Positions 21,658 to 29,467 of a stretch of DNA of 36,548 nt are shown here, one piece after another. The notes under the pieces were generated by a model. That model ran no database searches and was not told where the DNA came from. It saw nothing but the letters and a program-made list of their open reading frames with translations. The stretch is taken from positions 1-36,548 of IMG/VR virus record IMGVR_UViG_3300042988_001111; one strand, given 5' to 3'. Each line of letters opens with the position of its first letter. Position 1 is the stretch's first letter. A program made the translations under genes and the position numbers. Source of the stretch: a virus.

Positions 21658-21942
21658 ATGAGCGATGATGACAGAGAAGAAATGAGTTTCGAGATGAAAG
21701 CAGCGGGTGAACTCATTGATCTCGCTCTTGATATAGTTGAAGAATTTGAAGAAGATGAAAAAGACGATATCATTTTAGATATTCTCACCGAGGCCGTATC
21801 AGGCATTCTCGTAGCGCAAAAGATTATGCACCCTAACTTTAGAGATGAACTACTTCTTAGTCAGGCCTTTGATAAAATAAGAATGAAATATAAAAGTAAA
21901 AACTGTCACGTAGTTTTACTTAGCCCAGAAGATATCAATTAG
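21658..21942 (+). CDS. Acidic protein encoded on the opposite strand
   Basis: 94 residues from the ATG at 21658: M-S-D-D-D-R-E-E, then long acidic helices (ELIDLALDIVEEFEEDEKDDI). The frame stays open upstream to ATGs at 21541 and 21499 and passes through a Cys-rich stretch (IYYCDSQKTYCKC), but that part lies antisense to the phosphoesterase 5' end and has no ribosome site. The start is therefore uncertain. It is a lone plus-strand gene inside a minus-strand block. Function unknown. Confidence 0.5.
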   Translation: MSDDDREEMSFEMKAAGELIDLALDIVEEFEEDEKDDIILDILTEAVSGILVAQKIMHPNFRDELLLSQAFDKIRMKYKSKNCHVVLLSPEDIN

Positions 21943-22237
21943 TTTCGCAAGCTTTAAGTCGTGCCTTGTATTCTTCAAGATCTCTCATTGCTTTGAAAAA
22001 TTCACTTGAGAACATAATCACACAAGGACTTTTATTTTTCTTAGTAGGTATACATTCTGTTAGATCTAGATCTTTAGACGGATCTTTAGCTAGCATTTGT
22101 CCTTTAGCAAGTTCTGATTTTTCTACTGCGCTAACATTAAGACCATAATATGTATAACCGTCAGAAGCACAAGCGTAGAGCACACCCATAAGCACAACGA
22201 AACATATAATTTTAACTCTCGCATTTATTTTTTTCAT
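21935..22237 (-). CDS. Lipoprotein, candidate outer-membrane spanin
   Basis: 100 residues. A lipoprotein signal peptide: basic start (KKINARVK), hydrophobic core (IICFVVLMGVLY) and lipobox L-Y-A-C with Cys at 23. The mature part is short and ends in a charged helix (MRDLEEYKARLKACE). An acylated small protein overlapping a small membrane protein next to an endolysin is the usual arrangement of an outer-membrane spanin (Rz1-like) of a diderm phage. The mature part lacks the typical Pro-rich stretch, so this remains a candidate. Confidence 0.7.
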   Translation of the reverse strand: MKKINARVKIICFVVLMGVLYACASDGYTYYGLNVSAVEKSELAKGQMLAKDPSKDLDLTECIPTKKNKSPCVIMFSSEFFKAMRDLEEYKARLKACETN

Positions 22238-22392
22238 TGTGGACGCCCAGTCTCCTCAAACTTCTTTTCTTTTTCGTCAAGATCCTGTTTTTGTTTCTCT
22301 ACTTTTTCAGTAGCAGATTTTTTAAATAATTTAATTATTTCTGGAATTGCTGCAAAGAAATTAGAAATTAAAGCTAGAATTGACGCCCACAT
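22234..22392 (-). CDS. 52-residue membrane protein, candidate inner spanin or holin
   Basis: A short gene without a long frame. An N-terminal membrane helix (WASILALISNFFAAIPEIIK) is followed by a charged coiled-coil (KKSATEKVEKQKQDLDEKEKKF). Its stop overlaps the lipoprotein start. An N-terminal anchor followed by a coiled coil and coupling to a lipoprotein match an inner-membrane spanin, though at 52 residues it is very short; a pinholin-like role is possible. The ATG follows the holin-like gene by 7 bases. Confidence 0.6.
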   Translation of the reverse strand: MWASILALISNFFAAIPEIIKLFKKSATEKVEKQKQDLDEKEKKFEETGRPQ

Positions 22393-22399
22393 AATTTAA

Positions 22400-22588
22400 T
22401 TATGCCAGAGTAATTTCTTTTTTGGTAACAGCGCGAAGAATTGCGTTTAATACAGCCCAGCCGATACCAACTTCACTGAAATATTCTTTTAAAAAAGCAT
22501 CCAATGCAGGTACTTTTGAACCTACCAAAATAGAAACAACACCGATAATTTGAAGCCAAAGTGTTTTAGATTGCCACCAACTTTTCAT
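22400..22588 (-). CDS. Holin-like small membrane protein
   Basis: About 62 residues from ATG 22588, chosen because AGGAGGAG lies just upstream; the reading can extend to 22612 but without a ribosome site. A first hydrophobic stretch (LWLQIIGVVSILVG) and a second (GIGWAVLNAILRAV) could make two membrane helices, with a basic end. It sits directly after the endolysin gene, as holins do. It would form the membrane lesion that releases endolysin. Confidence 0.65.
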   Translation of the reverse strand: MKSWWQSKTLWLQIIGVVSILVGSKVPALDAFLKEYFSEVGIGWAVLNAILRAVTKKEITLA

Positions 22589-22632
22589 GAATAAACTCCT
22601 CCTATATAACACACCTAATATTATGCCACAGC

Positions 22633-23379
22633 TTAACTTAAAATCGACTGCGACTTAGCCCACTTGACGCACCCATCAAGTAAACATTTAGCGTATTGAT
22701 CCATTCTATCTAGAGCTAGCTTAGCTTCTGTAGCGTTATCCCCAAAGAAAGGCTCAACTAAGCAATTAGCCGATCCGGGCATAGCATAAATATTACCGCC
22801 GCCCCTATCACCACGAGATAGAATTTTGACACCCCTTGATTGGCCATTACGGCTAAGAGCTTGGCATATTTCATTATGAATAATCTGAGCAAACAATTTG
22901 TCTTGAGAATCGACCGTAGTCAGCGTTTCAGATCCAGATGCTTTAGTATCATAAGCATTATAATGAAGCTCAATGCAACAATCACATCCCCATTCTTTTG
23001 CAACATTGTAAGCGCCGCTAATACCAATCCCATCTCTAAATATTATTTTAAGCTGTATATTGGCATAGGCGCCAGAGCTAATAAATGTTTGGCATAGATT
23101 GGCAATCGCCGTATTATATGTGTACTCATCTTTATAGGCAGATTTAATAGCGAAGTCAGCCCCACCAGCACGCTTCTCATGACCTACGATAATGGCTAGT
23201 TTCATTTTTCTTTTATCATCAGGGTCAAGTGTTTCTCTCTCGTTCGTAGGCGCTTTGTCTTTCTCACCTAAAAGATCACTTAACAGACGTAAAATTTCAC
23301 TCTTATCTTCTCCGTCTGGAATAAGTTTATTTACGTGCCATCTGATTGTATATAATTTTTCTTTATCGATGTTTGCCAT
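22633..23379 (-). CDS. Endolysin: N-acetylmuramoyl-L-alanine amidase (Amidase_3)
   Basis: 248 residues. Zn ligands of the Amidase_3 family: H67 in I-V-G-H-E, E85 and H139 in E-L-H-Y-N-A, with catalytic E209 in V-E-P-F-F. An N-terminal ~55-residue helical extension (LYTIRWHVNKLIPDGED, EILRLLSDLLGEKD) may be a cell-wall-binding or regulatory part. It cuts the amide bond between muramic acid and the stem peptide. No signal peptide, so it needs the holin. Start overlaps the CsrA-like gene end, preceded by GGGGAG. Confidence 0.9.
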   Translation of the reverse strand: MANIDKEKLYTIRWHVNKLIPDGEDKSEILRLLSDLLGEKDKAPTNERETLDPDDKRKMKLAIIVGHEKRAGGADFAIKSAYKDEYTYNTAIANLCQTFISSGAYANIQLKIIFRDGIGISGAYNVAKEWGCDCCIELHYNAYDTKASGSETLTTVDSQDKLFAQIIHNEICQALSRNGQSRGVKILSRGDRGGGNIYAMPGSANCLVEPFFGDNATEAKLALDRMDQYAKCLLDGCVKWAKSQSILS

Positions 23380-23551
23380 CTTTACTCCCCAACTCTAACT
23401 TTATAGTCTCTGGAACTGATAAGACTAAGACACAGTTTGATTGACCGATCTTGTGAACTATTATTTCTACAACTCCGTTTATAGTTTCTAGAATAATTTT
23501 ATCGCCAACTCTTTTTCTTGTGACGATAACTTTATTCTTTTGAGATTCCAA
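23363..23551 (-). CDS. CsrA-like RNA-binding protein (divergent)
   Basis: About 62 residues. V-I-V-T-R-K-R-V-G-D-K-I-I-L at the start and V-L-V-L-S-V-P-E-T-I aligned with the R-I-G-V-N-A-P-x-x-V strand of CsrA, with the expected beta spacing, support a CsrA fold. One residue is inserted in the T-R-x-V-G motif, and the Arg equivalent to R44, central to RNA binding in CsrA, is not present. It might dimerise or compete with host CsrA rather than bind the usual GGA sites. Start: TTG 23551 with GAAGGG upstream (TTG 23563 also open). Confidence 0.7.
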   Translation of the reverse strand: MESQKNKVIVTRKRVGDKIILETINGVVEIIVHKIGQSNCVLVLSVPETIKLELGSKDGKHR

Positions 23552-23729
23552 GTTGCCCTTCAATTCGAGCTAAGGATTCTCTTATTGCGCCTATCTTTTC
23601 CTCTAAGTGAAAAAGTTTATCTACTTTTTGTTCAGTAAATTGAACTTTCCCCTCTAGACGAATTGCCCAGACTATTAGAGCGACGAAGCCCCCAACTATA
23701 AACTCAATGTGTAGAACTACCTCGCTCAT
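23532..23729 (-). CDS. Small anchored coiled-coil protein
   Basis: 65 residues. N-terminal membrane helix (VVLHIEFIVGGFVALIVWAI) followed by coiled coil (KVQFTEQKVDKLFHLEEK). This matches the layout of hemolysin XhlA-like or holin-associated phage proteins and could be a second holin-type element. It starts as ATGA overlapping the fibre stop, and leads into the CsrA-like gene and endolysin. Confidence 0.6.
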   Translation of the reverse strand: MSEVVLHIEFIVGGFVALIVWAIRLEGKVQFTEQKVDKLFHLEEKIGAIRESLARIEGQLGISKE

Positions 23730-26320
23730 GTTTTAATAACCCCTGCCCTTAAAATATAAGGATTAACCCCTGAAGTGCTTCTATTTAATTTTGACTTCAT
23801 AGATATTTTCTGTCCTGATTGTGCTGTTGCCACATATTCATTTCTTAGAAGTGCAGGATTGTAGCCAAAGAATTGTGGATTGCCCGCATTGTATAAGTAA
23901 TTAACCTCGGCTTGACCCATTTGAGGCGCTCCATTCCAGACGATGAGATCGGCAAATTTCAATCCACTTCCAACACTAGATAATGTTGAATCAATTGAAG
24001 TGCTATCTGATCTCACTCCAACATAAGAAGCTTGAGCTGTTGGTATTGATCCAGCGATAGCTCCAGCAGTTGTTGAATTAAGAACTCCGTTCAAATACAT
24101 TGTATGGACAGATGAACCTTTAACTTGGCAAAACAAATGATTCCAAGTTCCGCTTGTTAAAACGGCTGAAGATACGTTTGATGATGCAGTTGCGGAGCTG
24201 TTATGAACTGGAAAACTAAATTTATTATCAGAAGCAACAATAAAAACTTTCCATCCACGATAATCCGTTGCACCGTGATATGACCAAGCATTAAATATTT
24301 CTCGATCTGAACCTGATGTTCCATTGTAATAAACCCAAATAGAAAACTGGACTAAAGATGATGAGGAAGTTGCGTTGAGTGCGCTTGCACTGCCTGCTGG
24401 TAGTCTTACATAATCAGTTGTGGCTCCAGTTGAATAAGAAAACTTTCCAGCTTTAAAAGTATCGGCCAAGTTTGGTGATCCAATCTTACTCATTCCCCTA
24501 TTATTTCCAGATTGATCTCTTAGCGCGATTGACTCACTTGCAGCACCCAACCAGTTATGTGAATAAACAAAACTAGGATATGGGTAAGATCGTGATCCAA
24601 TTAATTGTGCGCCATTAGGGCTTGTATCATAGCTTAAATTTGTAAAATTCTCGTTTGCTGTAGTCGACACCACACTTAAAGAAGTTGTTAGATGTTGCTT
24701 AGCTACATAATCACCAACAGATATATTAGTCGGGTCAAGAGTTAATGTAGTTATTCCACCAGTTGCAGAACTATTTGCAGTTATTGTTCTAGTAGCTAAG
24801 TGACTAAAATCTTTTTCACCACCAGAGTTATAAGTTTTAAATATATGAAATTCATTACCGCTTAAACAGTTTCCGCTTGTATTTTCTGAGTCCTCTACAC
24901 CAATTGAAGATCCTGAAACACCAGCAACTCTATAAAGTTGTGGAGTGTACATATCTACATAAGCAGCATAGTTTGATGAAGATGATTCTCTAAGGATTCT
25001 GGTTAATCGTAATTCTTGTTCTGTATTAACAGTTCCTGATGACATAGCAGAGTTAAACCCAATTAACCCGCTTTGTGACCAACTTAGTGTTGATCTTAAC
25101 ACTTTTGCAGCAGATGCCGAAGATAACCCAGCAGTATAGTTTTGCGCAATTGTTGAACCTAATTTAACATATCCGTCTTGTCTTGAATTTGACGAATCGA
25201 TTATTAAGTCATTTTTGTTTGAAGTGTCGGCAATAGTAAATTCTAAATATTTTGGTCCCCAAGATTCTATGTCACCTAAAGAAAACCAAAGTCCGTCAAA
25301 GGCTATTGCAGTGTATGTTTGACCTGCGCTTGATGTTGTCACACCGACTTCAACATATCTAGCTAGCTGAGTTGTTGTCCAAGCAGTGCCGCCAGTTGAG
25401 GATGCCGTTGTATTTTTAATATCTACAAAAAATAATTGCCAACCAGTAGTTAAAGATGCGCCTGAATAACTTGTTGTTAAATTCCATCTAGAAAAATCAG
25501 TTGTCGCAGCTCCCATTATTTTTAAAAAAACACTAGATAAGTTTGTAGTTGAAGGGATATTTAACCAAAAATAAACTCTATAATTACCTGCAACATTTAA
25601 TGTTTGTGCGGCAAGGGTATGTCTTATAGATGCATCCACTGCAGAGCCGTCTTTATTGAAAGTAAACTTATTTGATCCTACTTTATTTGATCCAGCAGAA
25701 GCCGAAAGAGTTGTTCCTGCGCCAACTGCGGCCCAATTTGTAGTTGAATCATAATCCTTATCAGAATCATAAATAACGATTGGGTTCCAAACTATGTTTC
25801 CTGAGACGTCACCTGAGGTATAATTTTCTATTAGATTTCCTGTTACATAAGAATGAGCAGGTACATCTAGTCCACTAGTTCTTAAACTGTCGTCTAATTT
25901 ATTTGAATAATAACCCTGAGAAAAAAGTTCATTAGAGGTTTCAAGACTTTCAAGATTAGAAGCTGTCCCGCTAGATCCGCTTCCTCCACCAGAAACAATC
26001 AACCAGCGTCCAGTTCCAGAAGTAGGGGCTAAAATTGTAGACCCATCTTCAGTTGAAGAGCTTGCAGAGTCAAAGCGCCAGATTTCTCCAGTACCAGTAA
26101 CCAACCGAGTCTGCCCATCATATCTTTGATTATCACCAGTAGTTCCGATTGCTTTTAGGGCAGTGTAGTCAGCAGCGGTGAAACCCCAATCACGGCGACG
26201 AGCGTATGTTGTATCGGCATAGCCGAGTGTCATTATATCGCCAGTAGCCGAAGGCGCTGCACCCGTAGGAGCATCGCTAGTTTCGATTCCGGTAGTAAAT
26301 GTATATGTTCTGGTTGCCAT
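23726..26320 (-). CDS. Tail fibre or spike with C-terminal LamG-like domain
   Basis: 864 residues. The N-terminal module has an ADTTYARRRDWGFTAADYTA segment and a T-G-T-G-E-I-W-R-F-D-S strand familiar from phage appendage proteins. The central ~400 residues are beta-rich, Ser/Thr/Asn-rich. Residues ~625-790 form a laminin-G/concanavalin-like domain (F-S-I-W-V-Y-Y-N, G-T-W-N-H-L-F, M-Y-L-N-G-V-L-N), which usually binds glycans. Probably the receptor-binding appendage at the tail tip. It abuts the hub gene. Possible trimeric fibre. Confidence 0.8.
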   Translation of the reverse strand: MATRTYTFTTGIETSDAPTGAAPSATGDIMTLGYADTTYARRRDWGFTAADYTALKAIGTTGDNQRYDGQTRLVTGTGEIWRFDSASSSTEDGSTILAPTSGTGRWLIVSGGGSGSSGTASNLESLETSNELFSQGYYSNKLDDSLRTSGLDVPAHSYVTGNLIENYTSGDVSGNIVWNPIVIYDSDKDYDSTTNWAAVGAGTTLSASAGSNKVGSNKFTFNKDGSAVDASIRHTLAAQTLNVAGNYRVYFWLNIPSTTNLSSVFLKIMGAATTDFSRWNLTTSYSGASLTTGWQLFFVDIKNTTASSTGGTAWTTTQLARYVEVGVTTSSAGQTYTAIAFDGLWFSLGDIESWGPKYLEFTIADTSNKNDLIIDSSNSRQDGYVKLGSTIAQNYTAGLSSASAAKVLRSTLSWSQSGLIGFNSAMSSGTVNTEQELRLTRILRESSSSNYAAYVDMYTPQLYRVAGVSGSSIGVEDSENTSGNCLSGNEFHIFKTYNSGGEKDFSHLATRTITANSSATGGITTLTLDPTNISVGDYVAKQHLTTSLSVVSTTANENFTNLSYDTSPNGAQLIGSRSYPYPSFVYSHNWLGAASESIALRDQSGNNRGMSKIGSPNLADTFKAGKFSYSTGATTDYVRLPAGSASALNATSSSSLVQFSIWVYYNGTSGSDREIFNAWSYHGATDYRGWKVFIVASDNKFSFPVHNSSATASSNVSSAVLTSGTWNHLFCQVKGSSVHTMYLNGVLNSTTAGAIAGSIPTAQASYVGVRSDSTSIDSTLSSVGSGLKFADLIVWNGAPQMGQAEVNYLYNAGNPQFFGYNPALLRNEYVATAQSGQKISMKSKLNRSTSGVNPYILRAGVIKT

Positions 26321-26323
26321 AGA

Positions 26324-28411
26324 TTAAAAGTCTCCTACGTTATCTGTGACGCCTTTAAGATCATTGAGGACAAGTTTAACACGCCTTAATGATTTTTCAG
26401 TCTGTCGTATGTTTGCATTTTGAATATTCAATGTCTCACCGTCCCACTCTGAACCGGGTAGTGATTTTCGACTAATTTGAATAATTTGGTCAACTGTAAA
26501 TCCAAAGAATCTATTCTTAGAATCTAACTCAATAACACCTTGTCGATCTCCATAAAGATCTGACATTCTTAACGCCAATCGAGCCGCGTGCGTCCGATCG
26601 TAATGAAGTGAGTCGACATCTAATGTTCTATTTATTTTGTGCAAGTATCTTGCTGTCTGAGAGCTAGCTCTTTCAAGAGAATAACCTTCAGAGCTACCAG
26701 TGTCTTGAGCTTTTTCTTCTCGTCCAAATTGGACAACAACATCTGAATAGATGTCGGAGTAATCGAAGTCGTAGTTGATTGATCCTTCAAGTATTTCATC
26801 GTCCTCAATAGTCCCACTAGCAGCGCCCATAGAGGTTAGGCGAGTTGCTTTCCATTTTAAATCGTCATCTAAGAATAAAGCTATAAGTCCAGTCTGAGAA
26901 ATCTCATTTAATATAGAACGTATTTTAGGGAATTTACTCGAGGACTTATCGGGTATAGCGAAGCCAAGTCTATCATCTGAAGTCGAAGATAACGTTGTGA
27001 ACGAGCTTGTGTTTATTTGAGACTCAGGAATGCCAGCGAAACGCTTAAGTATATCCAACAAAATACTAGGTAAGAGTAAAAGATTGCCTGTCTCAGAGTC
27101 ATTGCTACCATATGCTGGCCCACCTAAAGTTACATTGTTTTGCTTGCCGTAAACTTTGCAGATCACGGAGTCAGTTGGACTTAATGTGGAAGGGAGCGAT
27201 AAATTAGTTTCAAGGCCTGAAACAAATGTGAACTTTACCGCTCCATTAGCGTCAACGGTCTCTGAATAGTCTCGACCATACAAAGCCGTATATTTTTTAC
27301 CTTGTTGAAAGATATCAACTCTTGCAGTTGTTGCACGTGAAACAGTGTCGCCATTAGCAGCCGCGCCACTACTTAAAGCAGCGTGTTCAATATAATCACT
27401 ACCTGTGTAATTAACAGCAGTTACTAAACGAGACTCATCTGTGGATTTATTAATATAAACAGTATCACCAACCGTAATGCCTTGGGCATTATCAAGATAA
27501 GTTCTTGTCGTTGTGCTCGAAGGGCTCGCTGGCACGGTAGCTGTTTTTTGATATTGATTTAATCCGTCTGAGCAAACTGCCCAAACTCTGTTATTCCCCG
27601 TTGTCGGAGCGTCAGAATTATAATCAATATTCACAGGCACAAAGCCATTCACAACGCCATAGACGTAGCGTATAGGTTTGCCCTCAAACTGTGGATCTAG
27701 ATTCGGATATAAATCTGTAGAGTAAAACGACTCCCCTTGTGGCGGTCTAAACTCTGTCTCGAAAATATCAAATGAGTCAAAAACTTTTATAGAAACTGTA
27801 GAATCTGCCCAACTAATTGAGTCCATTCTACCGCGCATGACTAATTTGATATTGTCGACATCTAAATTGTCTAGCCAATGATAAACCAATATTTCTCGGC
27901 CCCTAAAGCTAGAATCATATAAGAATTTATTAAGTATCTTATCAGCATTGTTTAGGTTAATTCCTGTCGATTGCACAGGCACGACACCGAAAGCTAGATC
28001 TTTAACTGTAGTTTTTATCGCCGGCACTCTCGATATTAGCGGCTCAAAATAAACTACACTAGTTGTTGTATCAGTCGGAACTCTATTCCAGTGAGCATCA
28101 TAAGTGGCCACATAGATCTCGAAAACAGCCACAACATATTTACTTGAAGGATTGGCCGAATCACTAGTGCGTATATAGAGAACTTGATTGTCGTTATCCC
28201 AATAAAAATATCCAGCCGATAAAGAAGTTGAACTACCTTCTGTCAAAGCAACACCGTCCACTTCGACGCTAGACACATAACCGTAATCAAAAGATTTTGA
28301 GTAAACCGATCCACTAAAAAGAGTGAATGAGGTAACTTTACGCGCAGGTTTTAACACCGCCAAGTATTGCGCCTTGATGCCTTCCTCTAATAGTAGATCG
28401 GCGTAGGCCAT
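26324..28411 (-). CDS. Tail tip or baseplate hub protein
   Basis: 695 residues. Starts with a helix, then beta domains (FTLFSGSVYSKSFDYGYVSS), and segments with F-D-S-F-D-I-F-E-T-E and R-G-R-M-D-S-I-S-W resemble siphovirus hub or tail-lysin-type proteins. No peptidase or hydrolase motif is evident. Position between distal tail protein and fibre is right for the central tip that links tail tube and fibres. Coupled to the preceding gene (start overlaps the stop). Confidence 0.65.
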   Translation of the reverse strand: MAYADLLLEEGIKAQYLAVLKPARKVTSFTLFSGSVYSKSFDYGYVSSVEVDGVALTEGSSTSLSAGYFYWDNDNQVLYIRTSDSANPSSKYVVAVFEIYVATYDAHWNRVPTDTTTSVVYFEPLISRVPAIKTTVKDLAFGVVPVQSTGINLNNADKILNKFLYDSSFRGREILVYHWLDNLDVDNIKLVMRGRMDSISWADSTVSIKVFDSFDIFETEFRPPQGESFYSTDLYPNLDPQFEGKPIRYVYGVVNGFVPVNIDYNSDAPTTGNNRVWAVCSDGLNQYQKTATVPASPSSTTTRTYLDNAQGITVGDTVYINKSTDESRLVTAVNYTGSDYIEHAALSSGAAANGDTVSRATTARVDIFQQGKKYTALYGRDYSETVDANGAVKFTFVSGLETNLSLPSTLSPTDSVICKVYGKQNNVTLGGPAYGSNDSETGNLLLLPSILLDILKRFAGIPESQINTSSFTTLSSTSDDRLGFAIPDKSSSKFPKIRSILNEISQTGLIALFLDDDLKWKATRLTSMGAASGTIEDDEILEGSINYDFDYSDIYSDVVVQFGREEKAQDTGSSEGYSLERASSQTARYLHKINRTLDVDSLHYDRTHAARLALRMSDLYGDRQGVIELDSKNRFFGFTVDQIIQISRKSLPGSEWDGETLNIQNANIRQTEKSLRRVKLVLNDLKGVTDNVGDF

Positions 28412-28836
28412 TATAGATCAGCTCCAATTAAAGAGAACATATAATGTGATCTCAATAGAGAATTAAAAGTAGCGTCACCGTAAACAGGATCAGGCCAAGC
28501 CTTTCTCCAAGCTATGTGTGATTCTTGAGCGTATGTATAGCCAGTAGAACTAAGCACAAAGTGATAATAAATATTAGCGTTAAGAGATATAGTGGGATCG
28601 AACTCGAAATATATTTCTTTAGTTCCATAGTTCTGTGTTGTTAACAGCTCGGTCTTGTCCCACATAGTTGTAGACGAGGCTATCAAACCGCCGGGTAAGC
28701 CGAGATTATCTGCATAAAGTTTACAAGTTAAATCAGTAAAGTTTGGAGGATTATATAGAATAACCCAAGTGCGCATAGCTTTAAGAACAATGTTTCTATC
28801 AGGTGAGAATCTGAGATATCGACTTTTAGTCGTCAT
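28411..28836 (-). CDS. Tail protein, possibly 5'-truncated by HNH insertion
   Basis: 141 residues, beta-sandwich-like with aromatic pairs (LYNPPNFTDLTCKLY). The ATG at 28836 has no clear ribosome site. The same frame stays open 12 codons further upstream (W-R-Q-Y-G-D-E-F-S-T-S-D), ending beside the HNH gene's stop. The original start may therefore lie before the insertion point and have been lost. Otherwise the gene may use a noncanonical start (ATT) just after GGGGGTGA. Likely a tail or carbohydrate-binding component. Confidence 0.6.
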   Translation of the reverse strand: MTTKSRYLRFSPDRNIVLKAMRTWVILYNPPNFTDLTCKLYADNLGLPGGLIASSTTMWDKTELLTTQNYGTKEIYFEFDPTISLNANIYYHFVLSSTGYTYAQESHIAWRKAWPDPVYGDATFNSLLRSHYMFSLIGADL

Positions 28837-28873
28837 GTCTGAGGTCGAGAACTCATCTCCGTATTGGCGCCAG

Positions 28874-29458
28874 CTAATAAATCACCCCCGACTTCTTATT
28901 TCTTTGACTTGGTTTAGTAATGGCATCTTTTAAATTTAGACCTTTTTTAAGTCTGTGCTTTAACATTTGAGAATTAATTCCTGTCATTTTAGCAATCTCA
29001 TAAGCACTTCTTTTCTTTCCTTTGAAAAAGTATAGTTGCTTAGCTCTACAGTCTTTTATGTATTTTTTTTCTAGAACTTTTTCTATTGAATACCCTAAAT
29101 TATATCGGGAGATGGCAGTTTCTCTTTTTACTCCAGATTTTCTTATTAAGTCTATTAAGTATTCTTTTTTACCTTTGTACTCAACAATTATTGTTGTTCT
29201 TCTATTAAGATGCTGAGTTTTTTTATCCGCCCATCTACAATTTTCTTTGTAGTAGCCTTTTGTATTATCTATTCTATCGAGGGTCATATTTTTAGGGATT
29301 AAACCCATATCTTCAATAAAATTTTCAAAATTATTCCAACGATCACAAACTTTTACGTCTCTATAACATTTGTTTTTTTCTAAATAAGACCTGTTACACC
29401 TGTCATGCATTCTTTGGAAGGATCTATAAGTATCTGTTCTTTCTTTATTTATCATCAC
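28874..29458 (-). CDS. HNH homing endonuclease
   Basis: 194 residues. Core: F-E-N-F-I-E-D-M-G-L-I-P, L-D-R-I-D-N-T-K-G-Y, E-N-C-R-W-A and H-L-N-R-R, the usual layout of phage HNH homing enzymes. The C-terminal half has two helix-turn-helix-like repeats for DNA binding (YLIDLIRKSGVKRETAISRY, then AYEIAKMTGINSQMLKHRLK). It is inserted between two tail genes in a compact operon and is more AT-rich and Lys-rich than its neighbours, so it probably spreads by cutting HNH-less relatives at this site. Confidence 0.85.
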   Translation of the reverse strand: MMINKERTDTYRSFQRMHDRCNRSYLEKNKCYRDVKVCDRWNNFENFIEDMGLIPKNMTLDRIDNTKGYYKENCRWADKKTQHLNRRTTIIVEYKGKKEYLIDLIRKSGVKRETAISRYNLGYSIEKVLEKKYIKDCRAKQLYFFKGKKRSAYEIAKMTGINSQMLKHRLKKGLNLKDAITKPSQRNKKSGVIY

Positions 29459-29467
29459 AACGCTATA

